Part shown: piece after piece, positions 46,301 through 52,630 of the stretch
Position numbering within the stretch: the stretch's first letter is position 1
Layout of the letters: each line of letters opens with the position of its first letter
Source of the DNA: Fragum whitleyi
Taxonomy: Eukaryota; Mollusca; Bivalvia; Cardiida; Cardiidae
Direction of reading: 5' to 3'
DNA: 64,000 bases
Assembly (NCBI GenBank): GCA_948146395.1
Contig: OX411555.1
Coordinates: 43,702,225-43,766,224, forward strand
Notes under the pieces: generated by a model
Seen by the model: the letters and a program-made list of their open reading frames with translations, nothing else
The model's database searches: none
What the model was told of the DNA's origin: nothing
Translations under genes and position numbers: made by a program

Positions 46301-48205
46301 AACCACCAGACTTCGCTGTGATTTAGCTGGAGGACCGTTCAAATTGTTCTTTACTCTTGTCATGCAGAGCCTAGAATATTTGATTTAGAAGAAGGTATAG
46401 ACATTATCTGCTTGCACATAACCATGTGCAGTCTCTTTTAGTCCAGACCAGTTGTTTATCCCATTAAATCATATTTGTATATAAAATTACTTTGCCAAGA
46501 AAATAAATATCAATAACACACCTTTAACACCAAGCTCTTTAAGGTCTATTTTTGAAGGTCAATGTCATGTGACAAGGTCAAAGTCATTTATCAATATCAA
46601 ACTTTTGGAAAAAGGATGTTATAGGAGCATTATTATTTCATGTACACATCCTCTTTTTTCAGATTTATCTGATGAAACAACCAAACCAGGTACCATGATG
46701 AATGAACACCAGATTATCACCTACCTCACAGATCTTGTAAGTTTATTCAGGGTTTTCCAAACTGTTTATTACTGTACATATATGTGGTTGAATGTGAATA
46801 CCACTTTGTTTTGATATGTCCACTAAATGATCAATTACGCAAAAAAAAATATAAAAAGTATTACACTTATCTACACATTAATGACCAAAACAAATGTAAC
46901 AACACTGAAGAATCTCTCTATGTTTATATATCAAGCTTTTGGAAAAGAAACACTGCAGTTACTTTTGTACATGATCTTTCTCCATGATAGCATAACCTAT
47001 TGTTAAATTTATGTTTGTATATTTGTATATAAGACCTATGAATTGAAATATAGAACTCACGAGCCACCAAAATGTAAATACAGCTTTATTTAAGCTGTAT
47101 TTATGACATTTTGTTTGCTAAACTACAATCATTTTGTCACATGCAAAATATCTTGAGTGGTTGATTTGACTGAGTATGGGGTTTATTTGATGGTAAATGT
47201 TTCTTCAGGTCAAATTCAATTAGACAAATAAGGATAAGGAACAAGTATGTTACTTGTGTCTCACATATGTACCAGAAAATTTATCCTTTGATATATTGGT
47301 ATTTGTGGCACCTATCGAGCACTTCAACCATTAATTCAAATTATTTTAGGCTTGCACAAAATGCAGAGCAGCAGAGCTTGAGAAAGCTTTTCAATTTCAT
47401 GAGTCATTGACCCTTTGACTGAATATTTGGAGGTCAAAATTGCCATCAAATTGGGTCAAACGAAGTGGATCTTAAGTAAATATTTCATGGTTATGCTTAT
47501 GTGACTTTTTCAACAATTTCTTTCATATCCCTTTATAGGAGATTCTTATACAGATATGAAAGAGACACTAATTTCTTAGAAATTCATAATTTGAAGCAAT
47601 ATCAAGATGAAAATTTTAGAAGTCAAAATGACCCTCCTGGCAGAAAAATATAGGGGTCAAAATTGGATATTTTCATATTTATGGGGGTTCATAACCCTGT
47701 TTAGAGGGTCAAACACAAGCCGTGGGCAGAGTGATTTCTTTGGGTAGATCATGATGCAGTAAGCTGTACTTAAGGCTCTCAAATTTGGAGTCTGGGTTCA
47801 ATGCCTTGCTACAGTAAATATTCTTTTTGTAAGTTCTCAATCAACAGCTGCATAATTGTAAATATATGTAGAAAATCTTGTAGTAGTGCACTTGTGATAC
47901 CAGGAATCCATGGTTGGGTGCTCCAGCTACTGGAATATGACTAAAATACTAATGAAAATGGTGTAAAACCCAAGTTTTATGGGTTTGCACAAAATATTTG
48001 TCGGTGACTATACAATATTTCTAGGCATTTACTGAAGTTTTGCCCTGAAGCATAGAGTTAAAATCAAATCCTTCCATTTTAGGTGAATGAGAAGAAAGAA
48101 GTACTAGCCCATCAGAAATTGGCGTCACAGATACTTGGAGATCGTGTACGAGTCCTGGAAGAGAAGTTGTCTCACTACGAAAAAGAATCAGAAGTATTTT
48201 CCTAG
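18745..48205 (+). CDS. CCDC125: Coiled-coil domain-containing protein 125 (12 coding exons)
   Basis: Joining twelve exons gives a 590-residue protein (1773 nt with the stop). Every intron is GT-AG and phases match at each junction. Similarity to vertebrate CCDC125, as I recall it, is clear in order: GDLGLGDGLKPGGI (residues 13-26), EVEDLKLELDTCERRL (221-236), EINALQFEL (274-282), LAILGACRCR (425-434), DEAFLTVDAYRKAFEEQL (near 468-486) and EKKEVLAHQK near the C terminus. The N-terminal ~200 residues are Ser/Glu/Cys-rich and probably disordered. From about 205 onward the protein is mostly coiled coil. A CxC-x7-CxC cysteine pattern at 431-443 is shared with the vertebrate protein. It ends soon after the last coiled coil, without the vertebrate C-terminal extension. 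Vertebrate CCDC125 (Kenae) has been linked to cell motility through Rho-family GTPases; that role here is inference. No signal peptide or membrane segment is seen. Confidence 0.9.
19346..21821 (+). other. CCDC125 intron 1, first part
   Basis: No exon seen. Contains a stretch with CCCCTAG phrases near 20000-20050. At 21190-21490 there is a repeat rich in TTTTGACCCY words, which recurs at 27535-27700 and, inverted, at 47390-47720. Confidence 0.5.
22052..23546. mobile_element. 1.5-kb insertion with short TIRs and ACATGT flanks
   Basis: Left boundary ACATGT-GATATTTCC, right boundary GGGAGATATC-ACATGT. Either the 6-bp palindrome ACATGT is a target-site duplication, or it belongs to a 15-bp inverted repeat (ACATGTGATATYTCC). 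Near the right end lie CGGGAG-rich motifs including the perfect palindrome CTCCCGATCGGGAG. No transposase frame is visible, so it is non-autonomous. Confidence 0.65.
23744..26604. mobile_element. ~2.9-kb second insertion in the same host element
   Basis: The host phrase TCATTTC.CTATATGTTATATAG is broken after CACTATA and resumes at TATGTTATATAGTGG. Weak inverted ends share TATAnnnGAGTTGA. The insert contains GCGCATGCGC at 23780-23789 and no convincing protein. Exact ends are uncertain by several bases. Confidence 0.5.
26923..28559. other. CCDC125 intron 1, middle part
   Basis: AT-rich. The only recognisable item is the TTTTGACCCCC-type repeat at 27535-27700, related to 21190-21490. No exon seen. 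Confidence 0.4.
28560..28767 (+). pseudogene. Duplicated internal fragment of CCDC125 exon 1
   Basis: 208 bp aligned without gaps to 18818-19025, with ten mismatches (about 95% identity): four amino-acid changes and six silent. It starts and ends inside the exon, so no splice sites were copied. One change (ACG to ATG at 28589) creates an in-frame methionine, and the frame continues open to 28846. No donor in the correct phase to reach exon 2 was found, so I call it a non-functional fragment. Confidence 0.85.
28768..30001. other. CCDC125 intron 1, last part
   Basis: AT-rich, with an ATT microsatellite near 29442-29464. No exon seen. Confidence 0.4.
30002..30034 (+). promoter_or_regulatory. 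Sp1-like GC box plus NRF1-like palindrome before exon 2
   Basis: GGGGCGGAG (30002-30010) is followed 13 bases on by CGCGCATGCGCA (30023-30034), matching the NRF1 consensus. They sit about 290 bp upstream of exon 2. An identical 12-mer occurs at 23779-23790 inside an insertion, so transposon origin is possible. An internal promoter is a hypothesis. Confidence 0.3.
30322..30380 (+). CDS. CCDC125: CCDC125 coding exon 2
   Basis: Acceptor TTTTTTTTTAG, donor CAG|GTATTT. Enters in phase 1 (completing AGT, Ser) and ends in phase 0. Encodes VHPSKRQEEIAMKLARTLQ, the start of the coiled coil. Confidence 0.88.
30941..31108 (+). repeat. TATGCCCCCGA/TCGGGGGCAT element, copy 1
   Basis: Starts TTTTTATGCCCCCGATAGG, has a GTCCGTCCGTCTGTCTGTCC tract and ends CAGTGACAGCTCTTGTTT. 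Subterminal inverted repeats ATGCCCCCGA (30946) and TCGGGGGCAT (31071). Nearly identical copy at 39421-39582. Confidence 0.85.
31443..31529 (+). CDS. CCDC125: CCDC125 coding exon 3
   Basis: 87 nt, phase 0 at both ends, donor CAG|GTGATT. Encodes EVEDLKLELDTCERRL and on to VLKKQ. Strongly heptad-like and one of the best matches to vertebrate CCDC125. Confidence 0.92.
31680..31925 (+). mobile_element. ~250-bp foldback element with GAAGAAATTGCTT hairpin, copy 1
   Basis: Central hairpin ATTGTGAAAAAAGAAGAAAT...ATTTCTTCTTTTTCCACAC (31755-31811), flanked by GCTTTTTACGTGCCTGTG on the left and TTTGGACATGTCCAAAG on the right. The whole unit recurs inverted at 40390-40630. The core alone recurs at 58580-58645. 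Lies in intron 3. Confidence 0.8.
32005..32245 (-). repeat. CATGTCGGACATGGCC-type interspersed repeat, copy 3
   Basis: Reverse orientation: the right end carries GGATGGCCATGTCCGACATG and the body TTTTGGAGTTGTCC. In intron 3. Confidence 0.7.
32932..33003 (+). CDS. CCDC125: CCDC125 coding exon 4
   Basis: 72 nt, phase 0 at both ends, acceptor CCTTCCAG, donor CAG|GTAGGA. Encodes ADEAQLQLKNNEILSKERTM then KLAQ, coiled coil. Confidence 0.88.
33060..33201. repeat. Palindrome with ~65-bp arms
   Basis: AATCTGCCCTGC, ACAAAATGTGG and CCCTTTGCATGT on the left pair with ACATGCAAAGCAGGG, CCACTTTTTGTCATCC and GCAGGGCAGGTT on the right. Loop CAGTGC. In intron 4. Confidence 0.75.
34160..34250. repeat. ACTCAT-hairpin element (family F1)
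   Basis: CATATGAATTGTTTC/GACAATTCATATG hairpin followed by ACATAGGGTTTGGATGAGAA. Other F1 members: 40180-40375, 45460-45756 (two), 45945-46095 and 49288-49450. Confidence 0.6.
34299..34536. mobile_element. MITE with 30-bp TIRs, copy 2
   Basis: GAGCCTGTGCGTGACATTTC at the left and its complement (TTGTTGTAAATCTCATGCAC then AGGCTC) at the right, 238 bp. Same family as 8387-8627. An internal hairpin GACTCTGGTCAG/CTGGTCAGAGTC lies at about 34448-34490. Confidence 0.75.
34671..34940 (+). mobile_element. tRNA-derived SINE, copy 2
   Basis: Head with TAGAGTAGTTGGTAGTGC (A-box-like) and GGGTTCCATCC (B-box-like), body GATAGCAGCTGGAGGCTAGG, tail GAAAGCGGTGTAAAACCCC. In intron 4. Confidence 0.85.
35234..36347 (+). 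repeat. CGCCGTCGGAGGCG element with 172-bp tandem core
   Basis: Starts TTTTTATACGCCGTCGGAGG, has a GTCCGTCCGTACGTCCGTCC tract, then three near-identical 172-bp units (35328-35840) and diverged ones. Ends GGCGGCGTATTTTGTGACG then GCACTCTTGTT. The repeated frames (35263, 35450, 35622) come from the tandem core and are not genes. Confidence 0.85.
36897..36982 (+). CDS. CCDC125: CCDC125 coding exon 5
   Basis: 86 nt, enters phase 0 and leaves phase 2 at AACAG|GTGAGT. Encodes EINALQFELHWKETSILDSQ, including the EINALQ motif shared with vertebrate CCDC125. Confidence 0.92.
38164..38395 (+). mobile_element. tRNA-derived SINE, copy 3 (5'-truncated)
   Basis: Lacks the tRNA-like head. Retains GCACTCATTCTTTCC, GATAGCAGCTGGAGGCC and the tail GATTCTTGAAAGCAGCC. 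In intron 5. Confidence 0.75.
38985..39140. repeat. Palindrome with ~58-bp arms
   Basis: AAAGTGCAATTGCCTTAGCA then CATGGC pairs with GCCATGTGCTAAGGCAATTG then CACTTT. The arms extend outward to GTGTCTTTTT/AAAAAGACAC. The interior holds a second hairpin ACGCCC/GGGCGT. In intron 5. Confidence 0.8.
39421..39582 (+). repeat. TATGCCCCCGA/TCGGGGGCAT element, copy 2
   Basis: Near-identical to 30941-31108 including both ends, implying recent movement. In intron 5, same orientation. Confidence 0.85.
40180..40375. mobile_element. F1 hairpin MITE, fullest copy
   Basis: Outer ends GAGCTACAGATAGAGGG and CCCCCTCTTATTGATATTTG are partly inverted. The inner hairpin GATTCAAATAAGTACCC pairs with GGGTAATCATTGGAATC. 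The right half contains GATTTTAGACTG, a word found in most members. Confidence 0.6.
40390..40630 (-). mobile_element. ~250-bp foldback element, copy 2 (inverted)
   Basis: Reverse complement of the unit at 31680-31925: TTTTGGACCTGTCCAAATTC on the left, hairpin 40512-40572, then CACAGGCACGTAAAAAGC on the right. In intron 5, so the inverted pair flanks exons 4 and 5. Confidence 0.8.
41178..41342 (+). CDS. CCDC125: CCDC125 coding exon 6
   Basis: 165 nt. Of three closely spaced AGs, only the one before 41178 (CAGTATAG|CGGTG) keeps the phase-2 frame; the others lead to a stop at TTG TAG. Encodes a Ser/Val-rich linker (GDGASSRVTSLVV... SVSFERYK). Donor AG|GTATAA. Confidence 0.85.
41401..41472. repeat. 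F2 hairpin (AAACAGTTGTAACTGCC family), copy 1
   Basis: ACAGTTCTAACTGCC pairs with GGCAGTTCAAACTGT, with the remnant GAGCC end. Further copies: 42034-42102, 43884-43952 and 48858-48915. Confidence 0.7.
41540..41665. repeat. Palindrome with ~50-bp arms
   Basis: ACTTTTGGAACTCATGA and CCAAGGTTTCCTAATG on the left mirror CATTAGGAAACCTTG and TCATGACTTCCAAAAAGT on the right. In intron 6. Confidence 0.75.
42034..42102. repeat. F2 hairpin, copy 2
   Basis: GGCTCAGCGGGAAACAGTTG opens it and ACAACTGTTTTGCACTGAGC then C closes it. Confidence 0.75.
43164..43246 (+). CDS. CCDC125: CCDC125 coding exon 7
   Basis: 83 nt, acceptor TTTTTCAACAG, donor ATGG|GTTTGT. Enters phase 2 and leaves phase 1. Encodes VCQENANLADNLESRTEELR and KVTAQKM, coiled coil. 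Confidence 0.9.
43704..43822 (+). CDS. CCDC125: CCDC125 coding exon 8
   Basis: 119 nt, acceptor TTTCTTTATAG, donor GAG|GTAACC. Enters phase 1 and ends phase 0. Encodes VQRENDELLALLDIQERAKY, aligning with the ALAMLDIK-type stretch of the vertebrate protein, then a serine-rich tail. Confidence 0.9.
43884..43952. repeat. F2 hairpin, copy 3
   Basis: GGCTCAGAGCAAAACAGTTA / TAACTGCCTAT pairs with ATAGGCAGTTACAACTGTTT / GCTGAGCC. In intron 8, 60 bp after the exon 8 donor. Confidence 0.8.
44592..44699 (+). CDS. CCDC125: CCDC125 coding exon 9 (conserved cysteine motif)
   Basis: 108 nt, phase 0 at both ends. Encodes LAILGACRCRVSDPDPCRCA. The CxC-x7-CxC arrangement and the LGAC/CAxxAA context are shared with vertebrate CCDC125, making this the most diagnostic exon. 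Metal binding is possible but unproven. Confidence 0.93.
45214..45409 (+). CDS. CCDC125: CCDC125 coding exon 10
   Basis: 196 nt. I chose the acceptor before 45214 (CAAAAAAG|GTTCTCC) because it keeps the residue spacing to vertebrate CCDC125 between the cysteine motif and DEAF. An alternative in-frame acceptor before 45199 would add five residues. Leaves phase 1 at GATGATG|GTTAGT. Encodes DAYRKAFEEQLQRNRNLTIQ and an acidic DDDD end. Confidence 0.88.
45460..45756. mobile_element. Two adjacent F1 hairpin elements in intron 10
   Basis: First: TTTGAATCGTCTCTTGAAGA then CGATTCAAA with GGTACTCA/TGAGTACC outer stem (45557-45602). Second: GAAACGTCTC/GAGGTTTC with GGTACTTA/AGTACCC (45678-45720). Each is followed by GATTTTAGACTGG. 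The second supplies the possible acceptor AG of the exon-10 duplicate. Confidence 0.7.
45757..45882 (+). pseudogene. Duplicate of CCDC125 exon 10 3' half; possible cassette exon
   Basis: 45771-45882 matches 45298-45409 without gaps (about 84% identity; seven codons changed, nine silent, no stop). It keeps the donor GATG|GTTAGT. Using the AG at 45755-45756 it would be a 126-nt exon with phase 1 on both sides, so inclusion after exon 10 would add 42 residues in frame. The polypyrimidine tract before that AG is poor, so splicing is unproven. Confidence 0.6.
45945..46095. repeat. F1 hairpin element, further copy
   Basis: GGAATTGTCTTGACGAGACA then ATTCTAATAG, with GGGTACTCA on the left and GAGATTTTAGAATG on the right. 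Confidence 0.6.
46663..46736 (+). CDS. CCDC125: CCDC125 coding exon 11
   Basis: 74 nt, acceptor CTCTTTTTTCAG, donor CTT|GTAAGT. Enters phase 1 and ends phase 0. Encodes LSDETTKPGTMMNEHQIITY then LTDL, the lead-in to the last coiled coil. Confidence 0.88.
47055..47105. repeat. Hairpin AAATACAGCTT/AAGCTGTATTT
   Basis: Arms CAAAATGTAAATACAGCTT and AAGCTGTATTTATGACATTT then TG, loop TATTT. Core resembles the palindrome at 9786-9862. Confidence 0.7.
47390..47720 (-). repeat. GGGTCAAAA-type repeat (inverse of 21190 and 27535)
   Basis: Contains GGGGTCAAAATTGGATATTT and AGTCAAAATGACCCTCCTGG. Its complement matches the TTTTGACCCY repeats in intron 1. Confidence 0.55.
47765..47975 (+). mobile_element. 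tRNA-derived SINE, copy 4 (degenerate)
   Basis: Weak head (GGAGTCTGGGTTCAATGCC). Tail ACCAGGAATCCATGGTTGGG and ATGGTGTAAAACCC match the SINE family. In intron 11, about 100 bp before the last exon. Confidence 0.55.
48083..48205 (+). CDS. CCDC125: CCDC125 coding exon 12 and stop
   Basis: 123 nt, acceptor CCATTTTAG. Encodes VNEKKEVLAHQKLASQILGD onward and ends ESEVFS-stop (TAG 48203-48205). The KEVLAHQK motif matches the vertebrate EEALAHQ segment. The end of the frame lies inside a 30-bp tandem duplication. Confidence 0.92.
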   Translation: MNEKKEVLAHQKLASQILGDRVRVLEEKLSHYEKESEVFS

Positions 48206-48244
48206 AAATAAGTGGAATCAGAAGTATTTTCCTAGAAATATGTG
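48185..48244 (+). repeat. 30-bp tandem duplication spanning the CCDC125 stop
   Basis: GAATCAGAAGTATTTTCCTA then GAAATAAGTG is followed at once by the same 30 bases with one change. The first unit carries the native stop TAG, so the protein is unaffected. The second unit lies in the 3' UTR. Confidence 0.9.
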
Positions 48245-48508
48245 AACCCTGAAATACCACAAAATCATCCCAATGGGCTCTACAGGTTTTGTTTTACAAG
48301 ATTTACTATTTATGCTATTACCTCTGGTCAGCATAGCAATATTGTAAGTAGTATTGCACTGACCCCTTGATTTTAGATTTATTATTATACCATTGTTCAT
48401 AAGAATAACTATAATATAACAAACTGTTATCTCTGCTGTTGTAAAGAAAGACTGGGATTTTACTATTGCCTTCATCGGCATTGTCATTGTTGTGAAAAAC
48501 TTTTACAT

Positions 48509-48810
48509 TTTTAGCTCGGCTGTTTTCGGAGAAAACCCGAGGTATTGCTATAGCCTCCATGTCGTTGTCGTCGTCGTTGTCGTCGTTGTCGTGCGAAAAC
48601 TTTGACATTTTGTTATATCTCTGGTTCTACTGAAGGCATTCACTTGAAACTTAGCACACATGTTCACCATCAAAAGAGCAACCTATACTATCAAGGGGGA
48701 TAACTTAGATGCATTTTGTGCAAATTATGCCCCTTTTTCGACTTAGATTTTTTCCCACCATCCAGCACTCGACAGCCGAGCGTAGGCACCCGTAGGCGGT
48801 GCTCTTGTTT
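48509..48810 (+). repeat. TTTTAGCTCGGCTG...GGTGCTCTTGTTT element
   Basis: Left end TTTTTAGCTCGGCTGTTTTC, a GTCGTCGTCGTTGTCGTCG tract, right end GCACTCGACAGCCGAGCG then GCGGTGCTCTTGTTT. GCTCGGCTGT / ACAGCCGAGC are subterminal inverted repeats. Related remnant at 12696-12745. Confidence 0.8.
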
Positions 48811-48857
48811 TAAATCTCTGATGTAATCAAGGATTTGGCTTGAAATTGGACTATATC

Positions 48858-48915
48858 AATTGCTCTGCACGAAACAGTTGTAACTGCTTACAAACAACTG
48901 TTTCATGCTGAGTCT
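48858..48915. repeat. F2 hairpin, copy 4
   Basis: GCACGAAACAGTTGTAACTG paired with ACAACTGTTTCATGCTGAG. Here the loop is shortened. Confidence 0.7.
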
Positions 48916-49029
48916 TTGATATGTATTACTCTTTGAAACCATTCTTTCAAAGAGTAACTCTAATTGCAGTTTTGCACATATTAACTACCTAATTTGACAG
49001 AGAATTTCTATCCTTTATCAATCACTCAA

Positions 49030-49260
49030 CAGCTTATAATTATGCCCCCTTCAAAGAAGAGGGGGTAAATTGCTTTGCACTTGTCTGTCCGTCTGTCGGT
49101 CAGTAGAGTGTTTTGTGTCAATAGCATATCTCAAAAAGTATGCAAGCTAGAATCTTGAAACTTTACAGGTGGATAGATCTCATTGAGGAGAAGTGCTGTA
49201 CACAAGAACACAGTGATAAAGAATGGGCCAATGTCCTGCTTTTATTGGGGGCATAAATGT
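49030..49260 (+). repeat. TTATGCCCCCTTC tandem-core element
   Basis: Starts TTATGCCCCCTTCAAAGAAG then GAGGGGG and has a GTCTGTCCGTCTGTCGGTC tract. Continues into GTGGATAGATCTCA sequence shared with the CATGTCGG family. Confidence 0.6.
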
Positions 49261-49287
49261 TTTACAAACACCTTTTGTTGATATACA

Positions 49288-49450
49288 GGGCTCAAGATTA
49301 GACGGAAATCTGTTCTCTTCCAAACTCTATGCTGTGGGTATTCATTTAAGGCGTCTTGATGAGATGATTTCAATGAACACCCACTACATAGGATTTGATC
49401 GATGGTTTGAAAACATTTTCCTTTCTGGAAGCAAAATCACACCCTCTTTT
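49288..49450. repeat. F1 hairpin element, further copy
   Basis: TGGGTATTCATT, GCGTCTTGATGAGATGATTT, CACCCACTACATAGG: a diverged F1 stem with both flanks. The 76-codon frame here is spurious. Confidence 0.55.
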
Positions 49451-50223
49451 TGAGTTTCAGAGCAAATTATTTGTATCTTTTTACATTGTTTTGTTATATA
49501 CCTGAACAGTATTTAATTGAATGTGCCTTAGGATTGAATTAGTGCAAAACTATTGTAAGAACACCTATTCTTTATCAAACAGCCGATTCATTGTCATTAT
49601 TGATATGACTTTTTAATCAAGATTATGATCAGTCCTCAAGGATTTTAGTCTCAACTATTGGGGGTTCCAAGGATTCCATGATAGGAATATTACGTTTTTT
49701 TTCTGCTTTAAATGTAGACTTTTGCCTTGAATCAATAATCTTGTTTTTGTGTTAGTTTAAGCTATTCCTCTCAACTATTTAAAGCTTATTCATTTGCAAA
49801 ATATTTGAGGTCTTAGAGCAAAAATGGTAACAATTTTAGATCAATGTGACCAAAGCCAGACATCAAATTAGAGTTAGAAATTAGCTGTGATGTGTCTTAC
49901 ACTTTTGAAAAAGGAATGTTCACGTGTCTCTATTTGACCGCAACTCCAAAGAGGAGAATCAACATTCTTTAATGCTTTTTGGTGGTTTATCGAGAAATAA
50001 CGGTAGATTATCACTTGATAAACTCACCGCAAAAGCAGTGAAATTATCAAAAACTTAAACCCTGCTTTGGTGCATTTCATCCTATCTGACGTCATCTATG
50101 CGGGGCGAAATAAGAGACGTCACAATGAACGTTGCATAGCAATCTCGCGCAAAATGACGCGCTTTACGAAAATGGGTCCTAGAAATTTCACATTTTGTTA
50201 CATTTTTGCATTAAAGAAATAGA

Positions 50224-50379
50224 ATAATCGTTTGTTTTTCGTGTAAGATCGATTAATATTTCATTTCGTGAACAATAAAAGCTATATTTTCACTTGTGGC
50301 TCTGCCACTCGTGAAAATATAGCTTTTATTGTTCACTCAATGAAATATAAATCGATCTTACACTGAAACAAACGATTAT
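50224..50379. repeat. Near-perfect palindrome with ~70-bp arms
   Basis: ATAATCGTTTGTTTTTCGTG through AAAAGCTATATTTTCAC is mirrored by GTGAAAATATAGCTTTT through ACAAACGATTAT, with few mismatches. The loop TTGTGGCTCTGCCACTC itself contains GTGGC/GCCAC. Lies about 2 kb downstream of CCDC125. Confidence 0.85.
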
Positions 50380-50994
50380 CCTCTATATATTTATCGTAAA
50401 TGGTAAAAAGTTGGTGGTTTAGATAGCTAAATTTATTTCTTATTAGTGTATAATTTGTAGTCTTCTTTGCCTAACGATGAACAGCTTATTTGGTATGAAT
50501 TTATTTTGATTCAAAAAGATTTCAAACATTGAGGATGAATCTTGTCCACAGATTTCGATAATTGATTTCCACAGATTTAGGTAATTTATTCCACTCTAAT
50601 ATTACTCAGGGAATAAATGATGTTTTGTAAAGCTCGGTTCTGCATTTCGAGACTCACAAAGACTGTTGGTGGATTGTTCAGGATGAATTCATGTTTTTAA
50701 GGGGGTTAACATTTGCAGAGACCTGAAAAAATGGTTTAACACCTGAGTGCAAAGCATGAGGGTGTTTAGCATTTTGAGGGTCCCAGAGAAATACATGCGA
50801 ATACAATAGAAATTTTTATAAGCACAGTACATACATGATAACTATTCACCCCTAAAATATGTATCTGCTTGTGAGCAGGTGATGTTTAAGCACGGAGCAA
50901 ACTGTAAAGGTGTCCAAAGTATATGATCTCTTGCAAGGCAAGTAAGTTGTCGAATGCCCAGGATTCAAATGAAAAACAATTCTCAGCTTCTTTT

Positions 50995-51270
50995 TATGCC
51001 CCGCATGGAAAGATTGAGACGGCATATAGTTATATTGTTGTCCATCTGTTGGTCTGTTTATCTAGCTGCAAAATTTGGCCAATAAACTTAATTTTGCCAA
51101 TTTTATCAAAGATATTCAAGATACAATGATTATATTGGGTATGATGATAGATCTCGACGATGTGCAAGATCAGGACCTTTGACAAGGTGAAGATTATCTG
51201 TCAAGGTCAAATTTTTAAAAAATAAAAGCAATTTTGGGGGGGCATTCCTGTTTCACAAAAACATGTGGTT
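50995..51270 (+). repeat. Degenerate TATGCCCC...GGGGGCATTC element
   Basis: TTTATGCCCCGCATGGAAAG at the left, GTCAAGGTCAAATTTT and GGGGGGGCATTCCTGTTTC at the right. Decayed relative of the units at 55860-56134 and 61867-62650. Confidence 0.65.
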
Positions 51271-51557
51271 AAAACACAAGCAGTATTTTATCCTGTGCAG
51301 TATTTCTTTTTTGGGTCTAGTGGTATCTATTCTATATCACACCACTCACACACCATTGTAAACCCTTCATCAGAATCATGAAAGCTTTTGTCTTCATCCA
51401 GACAATTATGTTTTTGCTTAAGTCGACAAGTATATTCATGCATTTTACACACTCTATTTGGACTTGTTTCCTACAAAGTGGTCATTTCATCATATTAACT
51501 GAAGGAAAGATAAAGAAAAGAAGAATACAAAAAAAATGTAATTTTAAAGGCACCATT

Positions 51558-51943
51558 TGTCGTAAGACAGAAGCCATAGCACATGATTGTATAATTTAGT
51601 TACAGATTATAAGAAACAGCAAATAATGATAATGCTTGTAACAATGACTAAGATCAAGGGTCCAGGTGGATTCTTGAATAAAACAATATGGTGACAGCTT
51701 CAAGCTAAGATCCTATCTCCTGTTTTGAACTGTCTCTTTTATACATGTATACAAATCAAATTGTGAGTCTCCTTGACGGGCTTTACAGGTACAAAATGCC
51801 AACTGCGCAGAGCACTTAGATTCTTCCCTGTTCAGGACTCTTTCAAGTAGAAAGTGTCAAAGGAATTCCATTCAGACAAAAGGGCCATTTTAAGTAAAGG
51901 TTGTCAAAAATGATAAAAGCCAAAGTCATCATATTGAGTCACA
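51558..51943 (-). mobile_element. LTR of family B, degenerate copy (LTR-B')
   Basis: Starts TGTCGTAAGACAGAAGCC and ends near TTGAGTCACA. Shares AGATCAAGGGTCCAGGTGGA-type phrases with the LTR at 53519-53927. On the - strand a TATAAAAGAG box lies near 51735-51745. No polypurine tract follows it. Confidence 0.65.
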
Positions 51944-52630
51944 GCCAATCGTTCTTAATTTTTATTTCATTTTTAAGGGCTATTGTCATGGCAGGCTGTC
52001 CGTCGGTTATGTGTGCATGCGTCCGTCCATCTATTAACTTTAACTTTAAAAATTTTCTTCCTGTAAAGTACTGGATGGATTCCAATCAAATTTTACAGGA
52101 ATGTTCCTTGGATGACCCTCTATCAGATTCCTTCAAAGATTTTTAATGGGTTGAAAATCATGACTGTAGTAGGCGTGGCTAATTTCCATAGATGGTAATA
52201 GGTGGCTTTTCTCAGAAACTAATTGATGGATATAAACCAAACTTCACATAAATTATCCTTGAGTGGCCCATTATCAGCCAACAAAAAATCATTGTGATCA
52301 GATGAAAACTATGTCTATTTCAGGTGGAGGTCATTTTTCTATATGTTATATAGTGGTTACTATGAAATCATTTTCTCGGGATCTAACCAATGGATATCAA
52401 GCAAATTTCCTCTGAATGATTCTTGAGTGACCCTCAACAAGTCTTTAAGAATTATTGTGATCAGATGATAAATATGTATTTAATGGGCGGAGGTCATTTC
52501 TCTTTATGTTATAAGGTGAAAACTTTGAAAATCATTTTCCCAGTATCTAACAGATGGATATCAACCAAATTTCACTGGAATTATTCTTTAGTGATCGTTT
52601 ATCAGTCTACAAAAAATTATTGTGATTCAT
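51944..52630 (+). repeat. ~165-bp tandem units (family W), copy 2
   Basis: Contains CTATTGTCATGGCAGGCTGT and GCGTCCGTCCATC, then units with TGGATATCAACCAAATTTC and GTCTACAAAAAATTATTGTG. Same family as the host element at 21822-26922 and the array at 57415-58200. Cut at 52630 by LTR-A. Confidence 0.75.

Noticed and set aside
48185..48244. CRISPR-like direct repeat
   Set aside because: Only two adjacent units without spacers, in a eukaryotic gene end.
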